From Thermogemmatispora carboxidivorans (GTDB taxonomy: Bacteria; Chloroflexota; Ktedonobacteria; Ktedonobacterales; Ktedonobacteraceae), in the NCBI RefSeq assembly GCF_000702505.1, contig NZ_JNIM01000001.1, forward strand, positions 1,116,001 to 1,180,000: a stretch of 64,000 nucleotides of DNA, in the 5' to 3' direction. Below, piece after piece: positions 18,684 through 27,560 of this stretch. The translations under genes were made by a program, and so were the position numbers. The stretch's first letter is position 1. Each line of letters starts with the position of its first letter. The notes under the pieces were generated by a model that was not told the DNA's origin, searched no databases, and saw only the letters and a program-made list of their open reading frames with translations.

Positions 18684-19811
18684 ATGTCGCAGGGTTCAGA
18701 TCCTCTTGATGGCCCTCAGCTACCTGCAGGCTCAGGCTCGCTTGAGGCGCATGAGGGTGAGAAGCTCCTGACCGAGCTAGAGCGCTTCGGTCTGGTCATT
18801 GGGCACAGTCAGACAATGCGCCAGATCGCAACGCTCATCCGTCAGGTGGCAGCTTTCCCAACCACAACAGTCTTACTGCAAGGAGAGAGCGGTACTGGTA
18901 AAGAGGTCGTTGCCTACGCGATCCATGCCCTCAGCGGCGGTTCCGCGCGCCAGTTTGTTGCCATTAATTGTGCTGCCATTCCCGAAACCTTGTTAGAGAC
19001 AGAATTGTTCGGCGTGGAGGCCGGCGCCTACACCGACGCCCGGGTAACGCGCGACGGCTATCTGGCACGGGCCGATGGTGGCACGCTCTTTCTCGATGAA
19101 ATCGCTTCGATGCCCCTTGTCCTCCAGTCCAAGCTCTTGCGCTTCTTAGAGACGCGCTCTTTCCGCCGTGTCGGGGGCACTACCGAGATCCAGGTCCGTC
19201 TGCGGGTGATCTCAGCCTCTAACATCGATCTAGCGACAGCAGTGGCCCGTAAGGAATTCCGTGAAGATCTCTTCTATCGCCTGAAGGTCTTCACCATTCA
19301 TATTCCTCCCCTCCGTGAGCATCCTGAAGACATTGTCCCGCTGGTCGAGTACTTTTTACGTCAGCAGCCGGGAGGAGAAGGCCGTCTTCTGCGCCTCAGT
19401 ACCGAGGCTCTGGTCCTCTTGGAGCGCTACAGCTGGCCTGGCAATGTGCGCGAGCTACGCAGCGTCGTCCAGCATGGTCAGATTATGTGTGAAGGCGATG
19501 AGATCCGCGTTGAGCATCTCCCAGCCTATTTGCAGGCTGCCAGTAGCAGCGCCCTACAGCGCCTGCTGGAACTTAAAGAGCAGCTCCATTTGCCCCCGGA
19601 AGGGCTGCATCTAGAGGAGTTCCTGGCTGAGATCGAGCAGCGCTTCATCTGTGAGGCCCTGGAGCGCTGTAGCTATAACCAGGTGCGGGCGGCTGCCCTG
19701 CTGGGCCTCTCGCGAGATCAGCTGCGCTACCGCCTGACACGGATTGGCCCGCGGAGAGGGCGGCGACGGCAGAGCACGGGGGCCACGTGGCCAGACCCGC
19801 GCTCTGACTGA
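18684..19811 (+). CDS. AAA+ enhancer-binding-type regulator with non-canonical GAFTGA loop
   Basis: This 375-residue protein carries a sigma-54-interaction-type AAA+ domain: Walker A GESGTGKE (67-74), Walker B GGTLFLDEI (132-140), sensor FREDLFYRL, and WPGNVREL. It ends with a Fis-type helix-turn-helix (QVRAAALLGLSRDQLRYRL). The loop that contacts sigma-54, normally GAFTGA, reads GAYTDA (114-119), so activation of sigma-54 promoters is doubtful. TyrR-like family members with altered loops act on sigma-70 promoters. There is no N-terminal sensor domain beyond a 40-residue helix. ATG 18684 is preferred; a GTG at 18573 keeps the frame open. Confidence 0.88.
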   Translation: MSQGSDPLDGPQLPAGSGSLEAHEGEKLLTELERFGLVIGHSQTMRQIATLIRQVAAFPTTTVLLQGESGTGKEVVAYAIHALSGGSARQFVAINCAAIPETLLETELFGVEAGAYTDARVTRDGYLARADGGTLFLDEIASMPLVLQSKLLRFLETRSFRRVGGTTEIQVRLRVISASNIDLATAVARKEFREDLFYRLKVFTIHIPPLREHPEDIVPLVEYFLRQQPGGEGRLLRLSTEALVLLERYSWPGNVRELRSVVQHGQIMCEGDEIRVEHLPAYLQAASSSALQRLLELKEQLHLPPEGLHLEEFLAEIEQRFICEALERCSYNQVRAAALLGLSRDQLRYRLTRIGPRRGRRRQSTGATWPDPRSD

Positions 19812-19837
19812 GCCGATACCCTACCAACTCGGTGGCT

Positions 19838-19860
19838 GCTCGCTCGCTCGCTCGCTCGCT
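19838..19860 (+). repeat. Tetranucleotide repeat (GCTC)5 abutting the moeA stop codon
   Basis: Five perfect GCTC units (19838-19857) plus GCT occupy most of the 48-bp gap between the convergent AAA+ regulator and moeA. The last base coincides with the moeA stop codon. Confidence 0.9.
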
Positions 19861-21080
19861 TACTCCTCTGGCCAATCGAGCATAAGAGCCTGCGCCCTCT
19901 CCCCCGGCTTGAGGGTCTTACCCCCTTCTGGCACAATCACCAGGGCATTGGCGTCGAGCAGCGAGGTAGTAATGTGTGATCCCTGGGGGCCGGTAGTTCG
20001 TGCCACGAAGCGACCCCCTTCCCAGTGTACATGTGCCCGTACGTAATGGCGGCGCGGCGTGCGCTCGCTGACGCCATCCTCGACTGTGACCTCCACCTGG
20101 GGGCGGTGCAGGCGGTGGTGTCCGAGCAGCTTGCGGATCAGTGGCCGCCCAAATAGCTCGAAGGTCACTGCGGCTGAGACCGGGTTACCGGGCAGCCCAA
20201 GCAGGGGGACCTGCCCAATGCGCCCAAAAGCCAGCGGCTTGCCGGGACGCATGTTAATTTGCCAGAAGTCGATGGCTCCCTGCTCATTCATGATGCGCTT
20301 GACCAGGTCGAACTCGCCAACTGAGACCCCTCCCGAGGTAATGATGAGGTCATGTTGCATGGCCTGACGAAAGATTTGGCGCAGGCTCTCCTCGGTATCG
20401 CGCGCTACACCCAGGCGCAGGGCTTCAGCTCCGGCTCGGCGCACTGCCGCCTCCAGTAGATAGCCGTTACTGTTGCGAATCTTGCCCGCTTGCAGGGGCT
20501 CGCCCACATCGATAAGCTCGTCTCCGGTGCTGACAATCGCGACACGGGGGCGACGAATGACCTGCACGCGGGCCTGTCCCACCGTTGCCAGAACGCCGAT
20601 TTCCCACGGACCGATCTCGCTTCCCTGGCTCAGCACGCGCTGCCCACGGCGGATATCCTCACCCGCGGCGCGAATATTGTTTCCCGGCGCCACCTCCTGG
20701 AGGATCTCGACCCAGCCGCTATCGGCGGGATCGCTGCGCGTCAGCTCGATCTGAATCACTGCGTCGGCCCCACGCGGGAGCGGAGCGCCTGTCATGATGC
20801 GCATGGCAGTGCCTGGCTCGATGCCGTGCTCAGCTACATAGCCCGCGGCGATCGTCCCAATGACGCGCAGACGGGCCGGACGCCCGTTCTCCATGCGCGT
20901 GTCTACGCTGCGCAAAGCATAGCCATCCATTGCCGAGTTAGCGAAAGGCGGGAGATCTTCCTGGGCTATAACGTCCTCAGCGAGAACCAGCCCCGTGGCT
21001 TCCGCCAGCGCGACGGTGGTCACTGGCAGTGGCTGAATCGTGGCCAGCATGCGCTCTTGCGCTTCCTCTACACTGATCAT
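19860..21080 (-). CDS. moeA: Molybdopterin molybdenumtransferase
   Basis: MoeA inserts molybdate into adenylated molybdopterin to finish molybdenum cofactor synthesis. The 406-residue protein shows the family order: SVEEAQERML start, LPPFANSAMDGYA (about 42-54), GTAMRIMTGAPLPRGADAV, then the MoCF domain with VAIVSTGDELIDVGEPLQAGKIRNSN, TSGGVSVGEFDLVK, and GLPGNPVSA. A C-terminal MoeA domain IV completes it. It is cytosolic. No other moa/mob genes lie in the window, so it stands apart from its pathway. It converges with the AAA+ regulator. Confidence 0.96.
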   Translation of the reverse strand: MISVEEAQERMLATIQPLPVTTVALAEATGLVLAEDVIAQEDLPPFANSAMDGYALRSVDTRMENGRPARLRVIGTIAAGYVAEHGIEPGTAMRIMTGAPLPRGADAVIQIELTRSDPADSGWVEILQEVAPGNNIRAAGEDIRRGQRVLSQGSEIGPWEIGVLATVGQARVQVIRRPRVAIVSTGDELIDVGEPLQAGKIRNSNGYLLEAAVRRAGAEALRLGVARDTEESLRQIFRQAMQHDLIITSGGVSVGEFDLVKRIMNEQGAIDFWQINMRPGKPLAFGRIGQVPLLGLPGNPVSAAVTFELFGRPLIRKLLGHHRLHRPQVEVTVEDGVSERTPRRHYVRAHVHWEGGRFVARTTGPQGSHITTSLLDANALVIVPEGGKTLKPGERAQALMLDWPEE

Positions 21081-21202
21081 AGGCTCTCTCTTCCTTTGCT
21101 CTGTCCTGACTCGCTCCTGCCGGGGCAGACGGATGCGACAGGGCGAGCGGAGGGAACAAGACGGTCAGCAGGCTGACTGACAAGTAAGCCTGCCCAAAAG
21201 CA

Positions 21203-21247
21203 GAGAGCCTGGCAAACCAGCATGAGAGGAAGGTCTGCCAGGCTCTC
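21203..21247 (-). terminator. Intrinsic terminator of tRNA-Glu
   Basis: A perfect 12-bp stem (GAGAGCCTGGCA with TGCCAGGCTCTC) lies just 3' of the tRNA-Glu gene on the minus strand and is followed by TGCTTTT. Confidence 0.75.
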
Positions 21248-21264
21248 CCAACGATTGCCCTTGA

Positions 21265-21338
21265 TACCTCGTACGGGATTCGAACCCGTGATCTCCGCCT
21301 TGAAAGAGCGGCGTCCTAGTCCGCTAGACGAACGAGGC
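21265..21338 (-). tRNA. tRNA-Glu (anticodon UUC)
   Basis: The minus strand folds with GCCTCGT/ACGAGGT acceptor (first pair a G-U wobble), anticodon loop CTTTCAA giving TTC, and T-loop TTCGAAT within a GGG/CCC stem. CCA is not encoded. Confidence 0.93.
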
Positions 21339-21464
21339 TCGACGATCGCTACGCGACAGCTCCTGAGAAGGTATTGAGATGCTCTCGCGCATGCGTCATC
21401 TGGATTGTACTGTATCTGGCTCGTTTTGTCAAGCGGCTTGTGTGGACAGTCTTCGCCGAGCTGC

Positions 21465-22016
21465 TTAGGGCTGGCGAGCGCTGACCGCCGACCAGTGCCA
21501 TTGCTGAGGACAGGTGTAGTCGAGGACTGCGACGGTGCCAGGCTCGGCAATAGCCACCACGACGAACTGGGGAACGCTCGATCCCTGCAGCTGATTCGTT
21601 CGGTCGGGAAGCTGGACGCCGATGCCATCCAGCTCGTGAATGTGAGAGATGGTTGCCTCGACGGTGGCCAGCTGGCGCAAAATAACGGTAACACTGAAGC
21701 TGAGGCTGCGATCGTGGGCATCGACGGCCACAAAATGCGGAATAATGGTATCCTGCACGTTGCGAAAAGGATCTTGAAAGGTAAAGTCGGTCTTGTAGGG
21801 ATTGTCAGGAGTGGCGCGCAGATAGGCATAGGCCTCGGCGCAAAGATGATACTTGTAGGCGCTGTTGGGACTGCGTACGAGCTGAACGCGCGGGGCGGGC
21901 AGGCGCCTGGAACCCAGGCCAGGACCGAACCGGTAGATCAGAACCAGCACACCTACCAGCAAGAGCACCGCCGCCAGTGACAGCAGTAGAAGCCCTAAAT
22001 GCCAACGCTGCTTCAT
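21465..22016 (-). CDS. Membrane-anchored protein of unknown function
   Basis: This 183-residue protein has one N-terminal hydrophobic segment (about residues 7-29, LGLLLLSLAAVLLLVGVLVL) after a short positive stretch, indicating a signal anchor with the remainder outside the cell. The exported part is beta-rich and contains two Cys residues that could pair. I do not recognise the family. ATG 22016 is chosen because a GGAGAGAGG purine tract lies just before it and the signal anchor begins there; the frame is open to 22091. It lies downstream of the VKOR gene on the same strand, so extracellular disulfide formation is a speculative link. Confidence 0.65.
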   Translation of the reverse strand: MKQRWHLGLLLLSLAAVLLLVGVLVLIYRFGPGLGSRRLPAPRVQLVRSPNSAYKYHLCAEAYAYLRATPDNPYKTDFTFQDPFRNVQDTIIPHFVAVDAHDRSLSFSVTVILRQLATVEATISHIHELDGIGVQLPDRTNQLQGSSVPQFVVVAIAEPGTVAVLDYTCPQQWHWSAVSARQP

Positions 22017-22182
22017 GGCCTCTCTCCCTTCCAGGGGCCGGAAAAACTGGCTTGGCCCGGCGCCTCCCTTCCTGGCAAGGAAGAGGGTCAATTTGGCCCG
22101 GTCCGAGGCTTACCGCCAGACTGCCCCACTCTGCAAGTCGCTCCTCCCGTTAGCTTCAGTAGATCGAGAGATTGTTACCTAT

Positions 22183-22728
22183 CTATCGACCAGAGTGAGA
22201 AGAGCGCGGATGTGAGCGAGCAAGCCTTGTTGATGATGAAGCGGAAGAAGGGGGCTGAGAGGTTCCGGCCTCCGTTTCTGGCTCCGGCTCCAGCAGTCTG
22301 GCCAGGCTGATCAGGAAGGCGACCAGGATCAAGACATGCAGAACGGTACACCAGAGACAAATGGCATGCAGGCGGACCAACTCGACATAGACCAGGTAGA
22401 GCACGGTGACTATTCCGGCCAGCGACCAGAAGAACTGAGCGGGGCGAAGCCAGCCAGGCTCTGTGGGGCGCAGCAGGCTCACCAGCGCTAGCCCGGCCAG
22501 GATCAGGCACCAGCCAAGGCCCGGCAGCGAGATAGGGAGCGTTGTCCCGGGCACCACTGCGTAGCTGCTGCTGAGCACATGTGCGCAGTCAATGGCACCC
22601 GAGGCCGGACAGACCAGCGGCGCGTCTTGATAATGCACGATGGTCAGGTAGATGGCGTCTCCCATGCCCACCAATGCGAGCAGAAGAACCAGGAGCTGCA
22701 AGCCTGCACGTCGTAGTAACAGTTCCAT
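22183..22728 (-). CDS. Vitamin K epoxide reductase (VKOR) family protein
   Basis: Bacterial VKOR reoxidises a thioredoxin-like partner using quinone, powering disulfide formation in exported proteins. The 181-residue protein has about five transmembrane segments. The conserved loop cysteines are Cys40 and Cys48 (VCPASGAIDCAHVLSS), and the catalytic CxxC is at 124-127 (CLWC). The invariant loop Ser and the GTTLPISLPGLGW region are present. The common fused thioredoxin domain is absent. The C-terminal 30 residues are Ser/Arg-rich. ATG 22728 is the first Met before the membrane segment; the ribosome site is weak. The start codons of this gene and phzF diverge 183 bp apart. Confidence 0.92.
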   Translation of the reverse strand: MELLLRRAGLQLLVLLLALVGMGDAIYLTIVHYQDAPLVCPASGAIDCAHVLSSSYAVVPGTTLPISLPGLGWCLILAGLALVSLLRPTEPGWLRPAQFFWSLAGIVTVLYLVYVELVRLHAICLWCTVLHVLILVAFLISLARLLEPEPETEAGTSQPPSSASSSTRLARSHPRSSHSGR

Positions 22729-22911
22729 CAAGTCGGACTCTTCGATATAAAATCGGTTGCAACAGCACTCTCTGTAGAGAGGATACTGCGCGGCTCCCCC
22801 TCTGTCAAGGGTCAATCCAGTGCTACAATGGAAGGCGGCCTCTCGCGGCTCTGGCTGCGAGGGGGTCATTCTGTGCTTGGCTTGCTACTTGCAGAGATGG
22901 AGGAGACTGAG

Positions 22912-23703
22912 ATGGGACAGCGCATCGTCCAGGTCGACGCCTTTACTGATCGTCCTTTTGCCGGCAATCCGGCGGCAGTCTGCGTCTTAGCGGAGCCGCG
23001 TGATGAACGCTGGATGCAGCTCGTCGCACGCGAGATGAATCTTTCAGAAACGGCTTTTCTGCTCCCAGAGGGAGACGGTTATCGCCTGCGCTGGTTCACG
23101 CCGACGGTCGAAGTCGATCTCTGTGGCCACGCCACGCTGGCCAGCGCTCATGTTCTCTGGGAGGAGGAGCTATTGCGGCCAGATGAGCCAGCCCATTTTT
23201 ATACGCGCAGCGGCCTCTTAACCGCTCGCCGTCTGGATGGCTGGATTGAGATGAATTTCCCGGCCACGCCAGCCACAGCCGCGCCCCCGCCGCCGGGCCT
23301 GAGCGAGGCCTTGGGGGTGACCCCGCGCCTGGTTGCCAGGAATCAGTTCGATTATCTGGTTGAGTTGGGGAGCGAGGAAGAGGTGCGCGCTCTCCAACCG
23401 GACCTGACTCGCCTGCTGGCCATTCCCGCCCGAGGGTTCATCGTGACCAGCCGGGCTGGCAGCCAGGAGTATGATTTTGTCTCGCGCTTCTTCGCACCTG
23501 CCGTCGGGGTGAACGAGGACCCGGTCACCGGCTCTGCTCACTGTACACTGGCGCCTTTCTGGTCTAGCCGTCTCGGGCGTCCAGCCCTGACGGGCTACCA
23601 GGCGTCTGCTCGCGGTGGCCTGGTGCGTGTGCGTCTGGCGGGAGAGCGCGTCTTTCTCAGCGGCCAGGCGGTCACAGTGCTGCGCGCCGAGTGCTATTTC
23701 TAA
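22912..23703 (+). CDS. PhzF-family isomerase
   Basis: This 263-residue protein belongs to the PhzF/DapF-fold family. It begins with QVDAFTDRPFAGNPAAVCVL; the catalytic Glu lies in MNLSETAFL near residue 40. The second half holds GVNEDPVTGSAHC, the characteristic phosphate-like loop of the second lobe. Known members catalyse double-bond isomerisation in phenazine synthesis, but most homologues have unknown substrates, and no phenazine genes are nearby. ATG 22912 has GGAGGAG 7 nt upstream; the frame is open to 22828 without a family match. Confidence 0.92.
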   Translation: MGQRIVQVDAFTDRPFAGNPAAVCVLAEPRDERWMQLVAREMNLSETAFLLPEGDGYRLRWFTPTVEVDLCGHATLASAHVLWEEELLRPDEPAHFYTRSGLLTARRLDGWIEMNFPATPATAAPPPPGLSEALGVTPRLVARNQFDYLVELGSEEEVRALQPDLTRLLAIPARGFIVTSRAGSQEYDFVSRFFAPAVGVNEDPVTGSAHCTLAPFWSSRLGRPALTGYQASARGGLVRVRLAGERVFLSGQAVTVLRAECYF

Positions 23704-23795
23704 TCCAAGGCGGGCCCGCAGTGGAACCGCTTGTACCCTTGCTGCCCTGGTTGAGAGCAGGAAAGAGCGCTAAGTGATCCAGACGACCGGCCAGG

Positions 23796-24551
23796 CTAGC
23801 GAAAGACGTAGCCTACGCCACGCACGGTCTGTATCAGCTTGGGGGAAGCCGGGTCCTCTTCTAATTTCTCGCGCAACCAGCGGATGTGAACGTCGACGGT
23901 GCGGGTATCGCCAGCGTAGTCGTAGCCCCAGACATGGTGCAACAGTTGATCACGAGTCAGCACCGTTCCACGATTGCGCACGAGGTAGACCAGGAGATCG
24001 AATTGCTTCGGTTGCATTTCGATCTCCTGATCACGGCACCAGACCCGCCGTCCGGGCAGGTCGATGCGTACAGGGCCTGCGACCAGCTCCCGCGTGCTGC
24101 GCCGTGGCTGGGTGGTGGCCTCTTGAGACGAGCCGCCTCCTTCAGGGGGCACCTGCGTCACAGGATAGGCGGCACGACGCAATAAAGCGCGCACACGGGC
24201 TAGCAGTTCACGGCGCCCGAAGGGTTTGGTCACATAGTCGTCGGCCCCAACCTCAAGCCCCACCACTCTGTCGATCTCTTCCCCACGCGCCGTCAGGAGC
24301 ATAATTGGCGTGGTAGCTGTGGCCGGCTCCCGTCGGAGCTGTCGACAGACCTCCAGTCCGTCGATCTCTGGCAGCATGATGTCCAGGATGATCAGCTGCG
24401 GTCGCTCGCGACGCGCTAGCTCCAGGGCAGCTCTCCCATCGAGGGCTGTGAGCACCTGGTAGCCCTCCTGCTCCAGACTGTAGGCGATGGCCTCAACAAG
24501 TACTTCTTCGTCATCGACCACCAGGATCTTCTCGCGTTGACCTCTGATCAT
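23796..24551 (-). CDS. PhoB/PhoP-type response regulator
   Basis: This 251-residue OmpR-class response regulator has a receiver domain (acidic pair DD at 13-14, phospho-acceptor Asp57 in LIILDIMLPE, conserved Lys in KPFGRREL) and a C-terminal winged helix (QFDLLVYLVRNRGTVLTRDQLLHHVWGY). It is the last gene of the pst operon, 16 nt after pstB, and so very probably controls the phosphate regulon, including the TTAA box array before pstS. No histidine kinase or phoU is in the window. ATG 24551 is chosen because receiver homology starts directly after it; the frame is open to 24644 within pstB. Confidence 0.92.
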   Translation of the reverse strand: MIRGQREKILVVDDEEVLVEAIAYSLEQEGYQVLTALDGRAALELARRERPQLIILDIMLPEIDGLEVCRQLRREPATATTPIMLLTARGEEIDRVVGLEVGADDYVTKPFGRRELLARVRALLRRAAYPVTQVPPEGGGSSQEATTQPRRSTRELVAGPVRIDLPGRRVWCRDQEIEMQPKQFDLLVYLVRNRGTVLTRDQLLHHVWGYDYAGDTRTVDVHIRWLREKLEEDPASPKLIQTVRGVGYVFR

Positions 24552-24567
24552 AGTGACGCTCTCACCC

Positions 24568-25467
24568 TTAACTGAAGCGCCCGCTAATGTAATCCTCTGT
24601 CTCTCGCCGCCGCGGTCGCTTGAATAGCTCGCCGGTCGGCCCATATTCGATCAAGCTGCCATTCAGGAAGAAACCGGTGTATTGGGAGATACGAGCAGCT
24701 TGAGACATATTGTGAGTCACGATGACAATGGTATATTCCTTGCTGATAGAGAGTAGCAGCTCCTCGATCTTGAGCGTGGCGATGGGATCGAGGGCTGAGC
24801 ACGGTTCATCAAGCAAGAGCACCTCGGGGTGTAGGGCCAGGGCACGAGCGATGCAGAGCCGCTGTTGTTGGCCGCCCGAGAGACCCAGCGCGGAGGCCTT
24901 CAAGCGGTCCTTGACTTCGTCCCAGAGCGCTGCGGCTCGCAGACTGCGCTCAACTTCCTCGTGGATCTCCCGCCGTGGCTTTCTCTGAATGCGCAGACCG
25001 TAAGCAACGTTTTCAAAGATCGACTTTGGGAAAGGATTGGGACGCTGGAACACCATGCCGATGCGCTGCCGCAAGCGGATGACATCAATGGCCGGATCAT
25101 AGATGTTCTCGCCGTCGAAGATCGCTTCTCCCTCGATGCGGGTCTCGGGAATGAGATCACTCATGCGGTTGAGCGTGCGCAGAAAGGTGGATTTCCCACA
25201 GCCCGATGGCCCGATCAGGGCTGTAATCTGCCGCTGGCGAAGTGGGAGCGAGACATCGAAAAGCACCTGGCGCGTCCCGTAGTAGAAATTCAGGTGTCTG
25301 ACCTCTATTGCAATGCCGGCGTTCTGGTCCAGCGGCTGGCCTGGCTCAACCGCCCCAAGGGCGTGACTCTGCCTGAGATCGACAAGGGGCGTCTCGGATG
25401 GTTGGCTGGCGAGACGCCCCTCTGTCGCTGGCAGCCGCGAGTATGGCCCACTCATGTTGCTCTCCAT
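24568..25467 (-). CDS. pstB: Phosphate ABC transporter ATP-binding protein, second copy
   Basis: This is the ATPase of the high-affinity phosphate importer. Across 299 residues it has Walker [10 protein letters not shown], signature [15 protein letters not shown], Walker [14 protein letters not shown], and the PstB-type end [10 protein letters not shown]. Two pstB genes occur in this operon; this copy carries a 50-residue N-terminal extension rich in polar residues. The start ATG follows GAGGAAGGG. It lies 24 nt after the 78-aa ORF and 16 nt before the response regulator. Both copies have intact motifs, so both may pair with PstCA, perhaps as a heterodimer. Confidence 0.95.
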   Translation of the reverse strand: MESNMSGPYSRLPATEGRLASQPSETPLVDLRQSHALGAVEPGQPLDQNAGIAIEVRHLNFYYGTRQVLFDVSLPLRQRQITALIGPSGCGKSTFLRTLNRMSDLIPETRIEGEAIFDGENIYDPAIDVIRLRQRIGMVFQRPNPFPKSIFENVAYGLRIQRKPRREIHEEVERSLRAAALWDEVKDRLKASALGLSGGQQQRLCIARALALHPEVLLLDEPCSALDPIATLKIEELLLSISKEYTIVIVTHNMSQAARISQYTGFFLNGSLIEYGPTGELFKRPRRRETEDYISGRFS

Positions 25468-25491
25468 TGCCCTTCCTCGCCGCTAAATCAG

Positions 25492-25728
25492 CTAGAGAAG
25501 CTGATACTCCTTATGAAGCGGAATGGCGGTATCTACGATCAGGCGGTTGTTTGTCACAATGAGACGAATGTAGCGCCCGGCGAGGGCCTTGCTGATAAAG
25601 TATGGGCGTCCTTCGTAGGAAATGTGCCCGCTACGGGCCACTTTCCGCGAGAAGATACTGACGCCCTCCGGGAAGGTGTTACCTGTGGTGCTCACTTTAT
25701 TGGTGCTCTCTGCTGCGGTATCCTTCAC
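25492..25728 (-). CDS. Small conserved-looking protein between the two pstB genes
   Basis: This 78-residue ORF starts at GTG 25728 with GAGGGG 7 nt upstream and sits in the operon with gaps of 43 and 24 nt, so it is likely translated. The C-terminal half (HISYEGRPYFISKALAGRY, then IRLIVTNNRLIVDTAIPL) looks like a small beta-barrel and recalls the C-terminal beta domain found at the end of some integrase-type transposases, though the resemblance is weak. There is no signal peptide or membrane segment. It has no known Pst role; it might be a regulator, or a remnant of an insertion that separated duplicated pstB genes. Confidence 0.65.
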   Translation of the reverse strand: MKDTAAESTNKVSTTGNTFPEGVSIFSRKVARSGHISYEGRPYFISKALAGRYIRLIVTNNRLIVDTAIPLHKEYQLL

Positions 25729-25771
25729 GGTAATCCCCTCTCTTATAGCTGAGTTGTGTTAAGCAACTCGA

Positions 25772-26578
25772 CTAGCCGAAACGTCCACTGATATAGTCTT
25801 CGGTCTCCTTCTTGCGTGGGTGAGTGAAGAGCTGTTGGGTCTCTCCCTCTTCGACAAGGTGGCCATGCAAGAAGAAGGCCGTGCGGTCCGCGATACGGGC
25901 GGCCTGCTGCATGTTATGGGTGACAACCACGATGGTGTACTGGCGCTTGAGATACGTGATCAGCTCCTCCACCTGGAGGGTGGAGATAGGATCAAGGGCC
26001 GAGCACGGCTCATCCATGAGCAGGACCTCTGGCTCCAGTGCCAGGGCGCGGGCGATGCACAGACGTTGTTGTTGCCCACCCGAGAGGCTGGTAGCTGGGC
26101 TGTGGAGGCGGTCTTTGACCTCCTCCCACAGTGCGGCCTGCTGGAGGCTGCGCTCAACTAGCTCCTTGAGCCGCGAGCCGTGCAGTCCCAGGTTGAGCCG
26201 TGGTCCGATAGCTACGTTCTCAAAAATGCTGCGTGTTGGCAGCGGATTAGGTTGCTGAAAGACCATGCCAATGTGGCGCCTGACGTTCATGGGGCGAATG
26301 CCGCGCCCATAGATATCGAGGCCGTTGGCGAGCACCCTTCCCTCAACGCGAGCGCCAGGGATGGTCTCATGGAGACGGTTGAGGCAGCGCACGAGCGTCG
26401 ATTTGCCGCAGCCGGAAGGCCCGATCAAGGCGGTGACGCTCAGTGGGGGCACCGTCAAGTTGATATCAAAGAGGGCCTGCTTACGTCCGTACCAGGCATT
26501 GAGCTGCTCGATGCTGAGCGACATCCCCGCTGGATTCGGCGCGCTGCTCCTTGCTTGCTCCACCATTGCCTGATCCAT
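25772..26578 (-). CDS. pstB: Phosphate ABC transporter ATP-binding protein, first copy
   Basis: This 268-residue PstB has Walker [11 protein letters not shown]-loop VFQQPNPLP, signature [15 protein letters not shown], Walker [14 protein letters not shown] and the terminal [11 protein letters not shown]. It powers phosphate uptake through PstC and PstA, encoded just upstream. The start ATG 26578 follows GGGAG at 7 nt. Gene order pstA-pstB with a 61-nt gap is usual; the unusual point is the second pstB after a small ORF downstream. The two copies are clearly related, but their N-termini differ. Confidence 0.95.
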   Translation of the reverse strand: MDQAMVEQARSSAPNPAGMSLSIEQLNAWYGRKQALFDINLTVPPLSVTALIGPSGCGKSTLVRCLNRLHETIPGARVEGRVLANGLDIYGRGIRPMNVRRHIGMVFQQPNPLPTRSIFENVAIGPRLNLGLHGSRLKELVERSLQQAALWEEVKDRLHSPATSLSGGQQQRLCIARALALEPEVLLMDEPCSALDPISTLQVEELITYLKRQYTIVVVTHNMQQAARIADRTAFFLHGHLVEEGETQQLFTHPRKKETEDYISGRFG

Positions 26579-26639
26579 TGACGAACTCCCTTCTTATCTT
26601 CCTACCTGCCTGTCTGACTGACTGCTTACATCTCGCTGC

Positions 26640-27560
26640 TCACCGTTGCTTGAAGCCGCCTGTGGCCAGGCGCACGGCCAGGGAGGCGAGGAGGATCAGG
26701 ACGATGAGCACAAAGGCGCCAGCGTAGGCTTGATTGACCTGTTGTTGATAGGGGCTGAGCGTGAACTGGAAGATGCGCAGTGGCAGAGCATCCATTGGCT
26801 GAGTGACGTCGGTGTTCCAGAACGTCGTTCCAAAAGCGGTCATCAGCAGGGGGGCCGTCTCCCCGGCTACACGCGCCATCGCCAGCACCACGCCCGTGAT
26901 GATCCCGCTGCGCGCCGCGGGGAGCACTACCTGCAGGATAGTGCGCGCCTCCGTGGCTCCGAGAGCCAGCGAAGCCTCGCGTAGCTCGCGCGGTACCAGG
27001 CGGAGCACGTCCTCCGATGTGCGTGTCACGATGGGGATCATGATCATGCCAAGGGCGAAGCCGCCAGCCAGACCCGAGAAGGTTTGCATGGGGATGACAA
27101 TCAGGACCCAGGCCAGCAAACCAAAGATGATGGTGGGGATGCCGTTGAGGACGTCAACCAGAAAGCGCACTCCTTGGGCAAAAGGCCCGCGCCCGAATTC
27201 GGCCAGGTAGATGCCGGTGAACAGCCCCAGCGGAACGCCCATCAGGGAGGCCAAAGCGATGAGAATCAGGCTACCCTGGAAGGCCTCGCCCATGCCGCCG
27301 CCCGGTTCTCCGTTCGGGGTTGGCAGCTGCGTAAAGAAGTCGAGGTTGATGTAGCGCAGACCCTGGCTCAGCACGTAGCAGAGCAGATAGACCAACAGCC
27401 CGGCGGCGAAAAGGGCCGCCAGGGTGGTGAGAAGAACGATCAGGGCGTTCACCAGGCGCCGCCGTAGGGTCAGGGAGGAGCGTGTGGCCTGGAGCGGGTG
27501 AAGGCGGCTCTCTCCTGACTGCAGAGCTGGCGAAGAAGATGTTGGCATAGGCACGCTCAT
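26640..27560 (-). CDS. pstA: Phosphate ABC transporter permease PstA
   Basis: This is the inner membrane channel subunit for phosphate, 306 residues with six core transmembrane segments after a polar N-terminal 35 residues. The EAA-type loop that contacts the ATPase is EASLALGATEARTILQVVLPAA, shown here in its standard position about 100 residues from the C-terminus. PGGGMGEAFQGSL early in the protein is typical of PstA. The start overlaps the pstC stop by 4 nt (ATGA), giving coupled translation. It works with PstC, both PstB copies and PstS. Confidence 0.95.
   Translation of the reverse strand: MSVPMPTSSSPALQSGESRLHPLQATRSSLTLRRRLVNALIVLLTTLAALFAAGLLVYLLCYVLSQGLRYINLDFFTQLPTPNGEPGGGMGEAFQGSLILIALASLMGVPLGLFTGIYLAEFGRGPFAQGVRFLVDVLNGIPTIIFGLLAWVLIVIPMQTFSGLAGGFALGMIMIPIVTRTSEDVLRLVPRELREASLALGATEARTILQVVLPAARSGIITGVVLAMARVAGETAPLLMTAFGTTFWNTDVTQPMDALPLRIFQFTLSPYQQQVNQAYAGAFVLIVLILLASLAVRLATGGFKQR

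Noticed and set aside
21077..21829. 250-residue open frame on the minus strand
   Set aside because: It crosses tRNA-Glu and its terminator and overlaps the anchored-protein gene; composition is not protein-like.
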